DNA from: Asterochloris sp. CNOR1
Taxonomy: Eukaryota > Chlorophyta > Trebouxiophyceae > Trebouxiales > Trebouxiaceae
DNA length: 64,000 nucleotides
Direction of reading: 5' to 3'
Assembly (NCBI GenBank): GCA_963969365.1
Contig: OZ017746.1
Coordinates: forward strand, 3,844,001-3,908,000
The notes beneath the pieces were generated by a model. The model made no database searches and was not told the DNA's origin. It worked only from the letters and a program-made list of their open reading frames with translations. Both the position numbers and the translations under genes were made by a program. Below, piece after piece: positions 59,471-64,000 of this stretch. Every line of letters begins with the position of its first letter. Within the stretch, counting starts at the first letter, position 1.

Positions 59471-62400
59471 TTATGACTGGCTCTGAGCAGGCAGCCATGT
59501 TTCCTGAGGACTGCTGACTGCTGACTTGTACACCACATTGTCTATGAGCCTTACTTTGCCAAAAAAGGCTGCCACAGCTATCAGGGTGGGCTGGGAGCGC
59601 ACATCTTCACAGCGCTGCAGCTCAGCTGCATCCACAACTTCCACATAGTCCACCCTGCCTCCACCACTTGCAATGCGCTCTGCTATCTGGTCCTGCAGCT
59701 GCTGCGTGCTGATGGCTGGGCCACTGGTGCTGGCCAGTACTTGCAGGGCCCACTGCAGAGAAGAGGCTGTGGTCAGCGAGCAGGTCCCCAGTGTGCAGAC
59801 ATGCCAGGCCAGGTTCAACTGCCAGCTGTGCTTTGGGCAGCAGGCATATGTGGGCTGGTGCACTGGGCCGAGGCAGCAGGTGGCACTGGTCCCACCGGAA
59901 GCAAAGGGCCCTGGGGTGGACACAAGGACTTTTGAAGCAGCTGCTCAGGCTTTGCAGCACAGTCGCACACGCAGGGGACTGTCAAGCGTGACTTTGAGCT
60001 GTGCTGGGCCACTCCCGCTGCAGCTGCTCCCCACCAGCCACGCCTGGCACCTGCAGGGGGGCCTCACATGATGCGAACCAACAGCAGCAGCCTGAGGCGC
60101 TGATGCCCTGCAGGACGATGCATTGCAGGAAGCCAGAGGAGCTGGCAGGCAGCCACCTGTGCAGGTCTCACAGCATATCACCGCCCGCTGCCTGTCGCTG
60201 GCACCAGATGCACGTCACTGCTACTTGACAGCCTCCTTGAGACTTTCAGGCTGGGCTGGCGTGCTGCCACCTGCTGCAGAAGCAATTAAGGGCCTGGCCC
60301 ACCCTCCAGGTCAGCCATGCTCACCTGCAGAGCCTGTGGGATGCCCGCCGCCCTGCTGCTTGTCGCCAGACCCCAGCAGGGGTGGGGCCAGCCTGACCCA
60401 GCCAGGCAGAGCATGACCGCAGCAAGACTGCTGCCACCAGCTCTGACACCCTGCAGGCCCACTGAAAAGCAATGCATTCAAGTTGACCCACCTGCAGAGC
60501 CTGCGAGACACACACTGCACGCTGCCTGTTGCTAGGCTCCAGAAGCGCGTTCCTGCTGCTCATGGCCAGCCCGTCAGGCTCTCGGGCAATGGGTCCGCCC
60601 ACGATCTGGATGCCAAAGTCCAGGTCGCGCACCATTCGCCGGATGACTGCCAGCTGCTGGTAGTCCTTGCTGCCAAAGACTGCCACGTCCGGCTCCACAA
60701 TGTTGAACAACTTAGCCACCACCTGAACCATTGACAAGCTCAGGTGGGGATGCCAGATGAGATGCAGAGTGCCTCTTTGAACAGCTAGGACACCACCAAG
60801 CACCCAGCAGCTGCATCATGCCAGGGCATGAATCGTCAGAGAGCTGCCTGGGCGTCAGTGGGGACTTGGACAGCGCAGCCACAGCATGGAGAGCACCCTG
60901 GTTAGTGCTCATGTCTGAATGTCAGCTGAAACGGTGCAGATGCAGGGCACCATGGCAAACAGCACTTCACAAGGCAGCGGCAGCTCTTGAGCGGCGCTGT
61001 CCACCCATGACATGGCTGTGCTGCACGGCTGCGGCGTCTGCCGCCTTCAGAGCCAGGCATACCCACTGGCAGCAGGCATGCCTCTGCACTGCTGGATGGA
61101 CCGCCTGCTCACCAAAGCAGCATTGCAGGCACACTCACAGTGGCGACGCCTCGGAAGAAGTGTGGACGCGACACACCGCACAGCCCCTTCTGCAGCTGCT
61201 CGACCTGCAGGCACATGCTGACCAGGTTAGTTTGAGGCGGCGCTCTCAAGGACCTTGCTGTCGAAAGAGGGCAGTCGGCAAGGCAACCTGAGCACAGGCC
61301 ACATACATGCACGGCTCGCGGCAGTTGCTGCGATATGCCTGCTCCCCTGGGGAGACTGACAGCTGAACAGGATGGGTGCCACCTGGTGTGCACGGCCGCT
61401 GCGTCAGCAGCGGGCTGCTGGAGGCTGCTGTGGCCCTGCGCCTCGTCCTGCCGCACGCCTCATGCAAGCTGCAGGGCTTGCACACTGGGGAGTCGGCGCA
61501 CAGCTGCACCTGTGGCTGACTGGCGGCAGGCGCACCTGTATGAAGGTCTCATGCTGTCCAGGCACATGCTGCGCTGCCCCCACCACTGCAGAAGAGTCAG
61601 GAGTGGGGGACTGGCCTGCAGGAGGAGGGAGCCAAGGCTGCAGACTGGGACCAGCATGACATCAGGTGGGTGATGGGGCACAAGCAGCACTGCAGCAGGC
61701 CAGATCAGGGCTGGGGAGGGCCCACTCTCCAGCCCACTCTCCACTGGCTGGCCCAGACCACCACTTGAAGAGGCCAGGTGCCCATGCAGGGTGACGCGTC
61801 AGGCGGTGGCTGCTACAACACCACAGTGGAGGCGCCCGCAACTGCCAGCCGGGGGCAGAAGCAGCATCAGGCACCCTCACCACTTGAGGAGGCAGAGGGC
61901 TCATGCAGGGGCCCCAGGCAGGGCACATGCTTGCTGGCCACACATGCAGAGAGCCCGCTGTGACAGCCAGTGAGGCTTCAGCTGGTGGCTGCTCCAATTC
62001 CAGGGTAGCAGCACCTGCACCTGTCTGCTGGGGGCACAAGCAGCACCAGGCCGGCGCACCGTGAGCGTACAGGCTGGCTGGCTGGAAGACGGCCACGCAC
62101 CCGGCCGCCTGCAGCTTGCGGTGGTCCTCCTCCTGCGGCAGGCACCATGTCCTGTGAGAGACGGTGGGGGGAACGTTTCCTCCGAGTCATGGCCTGTTTG
62201 GGGAAGCGGGCGGAAGGGCAGGTGTGCCAATGCGTTACAGCCAGCACGACAGGCAGCTGCACCACTCCTTGGCGCCAGGTGTGCAGTGCGCATGCAGCAG
62301 ACGAGCAGACAGCCCTGCTGCGCAACAGGCGCTCCAAAAGACCTGCCAGCTGGGGGTGCGAGGCTGCCTTTCCAAGCATGCAGACCAGTGGCCCTTGGCA

Positions 62401-62875
62401 AGACGGTGAAGGTGCTGGCGCGCACCAGACTCGCTGGGTAGACACCGAAGTCCTCGTGCGCCGCGAACTGCAGCAGCAAGGGCAGCTTTGGCCATGTAGC
62501 CATGGGCAACCGCAGGTGCAGCATACAGCCTGGAGCTGACCTGTGTGGGGTTGACATAGATGGATGCAATCACGACGTCAGCGTGTGCCCTGCAGCGGCA
62601 TTGGATCTGAGGCTGCTGAGCAGCCATGCCTGGCCTTCACGCGCAAACAATCACACTTGCCGGGCAATGTCTATCAATGAGATGTGTCCAGCATGCAGGT
62701 AGCCCTGCACCAAGGCAGCATGTCTTCAGGGTCCTTCCACGGCTGTGTCTGCAATCTCTCCTGCAGCTGTGCTCACCATGGTGGGGACCAAGGCAATGCT
62801 TTTGCCATCACACCTCTGCTGGCGACTGAATACACGCATGCTTGCAGCATCAGGGAACACTTGAAAGCCTGCCAT
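59471..62875 (-). CDS. panC: Pantoate--beta-alanine ligase (pantothenate synthetase)
   Basis: Nine exons: 62777-62875, 62657-62704, 62541-62606, 62426-62467, 62060-62132, 61536-61585, 61139-61204, 60492-60722, 59471-59752. They give 318 residues, matching plant enzymes, with exact phases. Motifs in order: [20 protein letters not shown] (ATP-binding HxGH, H37/H40), [54 protein letters not shown], the KMSKS-equivalent AMSSRN, and RVDYVEVVD then [14 protein letters not shown]. It condenses pantoate with beta-alanine using ATP to form pantothenate, the CoA precursor. No transit peptide is evident ([10 protein letters not shown]), consistent with the cytosolic plant enzyme. CRCRAHADV carries a few extra residues in the Rossmann turn. 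It converges on the HAPSTR1-like gene. Confidence 0.96.
60325..60505. repeat. Duplicated donor region of panC exon 8
   Basis: CCACCTGCAGAGCCTGCGAGACAC (60489, the 3' end of exon 60492-60722 and its donor) is echoed at 60331 as TCACCTGCAGAGCCTGTGGGAT inside the intron, about 158 bp away. Confidence 0.65.
61800..62055. repeat. Tandem repeat in a panC intron, period about 175 bp
   Basis: GGCGGTGGCTGCTACAACACC...GGGGGCAGAAGCAGCATCAGGCA at about 61802 recurs as CTGGTGGCTGCTCCAATTCC...GGGGGCACAAGCAGCACCAGGCC at about 61980. The second copy runs to the donor of exon 62060-62132. Confidence 0.7.
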
Positions 62876-63012
62876 CGAGTTGATCCTGCGCCTCCGGGAG
62901 CATCATAGAAGGAGATCATACTCTGATCAACAACTGCCGCACAGGTTGCACAAGTGATCAGTGGCTGCTACGTGGTGAGTGAGTAGTACCAGAGGCATGT
63001 GACTATGCCGAT

Positions 63013-63366
63013 TCAATTTGCATTGGTTGGTGATTTGACTAAGGGCCAATGTGAACGAAGCCCCAGCTGGTGAGACCAGGTGGAGTTCCTGTGTAGCCAG
63101 AGATGACTGAGATCACAGGAAGATTTGCAGAAAAGCCGCACCAGCTTTTCCACTTGTGCCCAGGTCATCCTGGTGCTGGTCAGTGTGAGGTCAAGCTGAC
63201 AGAGCAAGGCTTCCTTAGCAAATGGTTTTGTCTGAGGAGGTGTGTGGTCGAAGAAGGTCAGGGCCTGCTCTGTGAAATGGCCAAGGCTGGATGTAAGGCC
63301 AGCAAATGCTGGACTGTGCAGCAGAGTGTGGTCTTCATCATCGGTGGCTGAGGTCAACCACAGACG
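63013..63366 (-). CDS. Terminal exon of an unrecognised gene (partial)
   Basis: A minus-strand exon of 118 codons starts at a GGGCAG acceptor (RLWLTSATDDEDHTLLHSP) and ends at a stop at 63013. Segments such as LTSSLGHFTEQALTFF, LCQLDLTLTSTRMTWAQVEK and LVRLFCKSSCDLSHLWLHRN look like amphipathic, leucine-rich repeat-like coding sequence. No family is recognised. It probably belongs to the same gene as the acidic exon at 63758-63838, although no connecting exon was proven. It ends 138 bp upstream of the panC start on the same strand. Confidence 0.5.
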   Translation of the reverse strand, partial: RLWLTSATDDEDHTLLHSPAFAGLTSSLGHFTEQALTFFDHTPPQTKPFAKEALLCQLDLTLTSTRMTWAQVEKLVRLFCKSSCDLSHLWLHRNSTWSHQLGLRSHWPLVKSPTNAN

Positions 63367-63757
63367 CTGCCCTCTGGGAGTGCAGGTCTGCGGCCTGACT
63401 TTGCTGTGCAGGAGGCGGCTACAGCTTACTTACAAATTCGATGTGTGGTCTAGCACGTTCACAAACACTAGGGACACTCGATGGAACTGCTGCGAAGAGG
63501 TGGTCACACTAAGGCTAAAAACCAATTCGAATGGAGGCATTGGCCATCAGTGACTCATCCCTGGCCTGCAGGTGTGCACAGAACAGCATGGAAACACCTC
63601 TGCATTAGCAACAGCAGGCCTATGGTTCCGCAGAGAGGCGGTCCCACAAGGAGGCAGCCACACAGATGTGCGAGACCATGTTGGCGAGCCTGAGGGGTCT
63701 CTGCCAAGCACCAGGTCTCTGCCAAGCACCCGGCCTGCATACGTCAAGACAGTGCAC

Positions 63758-63838
63758 CTTGTGGCCATGAGGTTCCTCCTCTGCCTCATCCCCACTGGTG
63801 TCAGCGTCGACCTCCTCCTTGCTCTGCACATCACCACT
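63758..63838 (-). CDS. Acidic 27-residue exon, paralogue of 2157-2237
   Basis: This is 81 nt, phase 0, between a CTTGCAG acceptor and a GTGCAC donor, encoding SGDVQSKEEVDADTSGDE then AEEEPHGHK. It aligns end to end with the exon at the left edge of the window. The gene continues off the right end. Downstream (minus sense) is a 17-bp direct repeat, GGTCTCTGCCAAGCACC, at about 63696-63731. Confidence 0.5.
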
Positions 63839-64000
63839 CTGCAAGGCGCGACCAAGAGTTGAGGCTGTGAGGTGCTTGCAAGTCACTACCTACCGTTTCA
63901 TATGGGGCTGGTGAGGCCCCAGTGGGATCTGGATGGTAGATCGAGCCAGAGACCCTCAGCTCACCTTTGGGTAGATGATGCCTGCACAGGTCAGGAGTGA

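Overview
Nuclear DNA of a eukaryote, most likely a green alga of the trebouxiophyte type. Nearly every gene is split into short exons by GT-AG introns with GTGAG-type donors and CTGCAG-type acceptors. There is a divergent H3/H4 histone pair with 3' stem-loops, two proteins with plastid-type N-termini (class II FBPase, ABC1 kinase), and a TTTAGGG-type telomere-like repeat. I rebuilt the genes by hand from conserved protein motifs plus reading-phase agreement across every splice junction. For 11 genes the spliced lengths divide exactly by three.

Layout. 1-5.9 kb: degenerate tandem repeats, one 81-nt acidic exon of a gene family also present at the right edge, and a tentative unrecognised minus-strand gene. 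5.9-6.4 kb: small Cys-rich protein (-). 6.8-11.9 kb: secreted beta-lactamase-type serine hydrolase (-). 12.8-14.0 kb: GNAT acetyltransferase (+). 14.2-22.3 kb: multi-pass membrane RING-H2 E3 ligase (-), divergent from 22.6-26.7 kb DEK_C/SWIB-SWIB chromatin protein (+). 26.9-29.7 kb: histone H3 (-), whose coding halves flank an opposite-strand gene at 27.7-29.2 kb. 29.9-30.4 kb: histone H4 (+). 31.6-32.4 kb: small secreted protein (+). 32.6-33.3 kb: orphan histone-type stem-loop and a dead copy of the end of the SWIB gene. 33.8-39.6 kb: plastid class II fructose/sedoheptulose bisphosphatase (-). 39.8-43.3 kb: ABC1K atypical kinase (-), 57 bp from divergent 43.3-44.2 kb TMEM205-like membrane protein (+). 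44.4-45.8 kb: endonuclease III (-). 46.9-57.4 kb: PAS/coiled-coil cyclic-nucleotide phosphodiesterase (+). 58.0-59.2 kb: HAPSTR1-like protein (+). 59.5-62.9 kb: pantothenate synthetase (-). 63.0-63.8 kb: exons of an unrecognised gene (-).

The genes are general housekeeping (chromatin, DNA repair, Calvin cycle, plastid quinone/lipid homeostasis, cAMP/cGMP signalling, pantothenate, ubiquitin) and do not form one pathway. The most unusual feature is structural. Many introns contain tandem degenerate copies of the adjacent exon-intron junction, and about ten introns, confined to three genes, use GC rather than GT donors. No transposon, tRNA, rRNA or CRISPR array was recognised.
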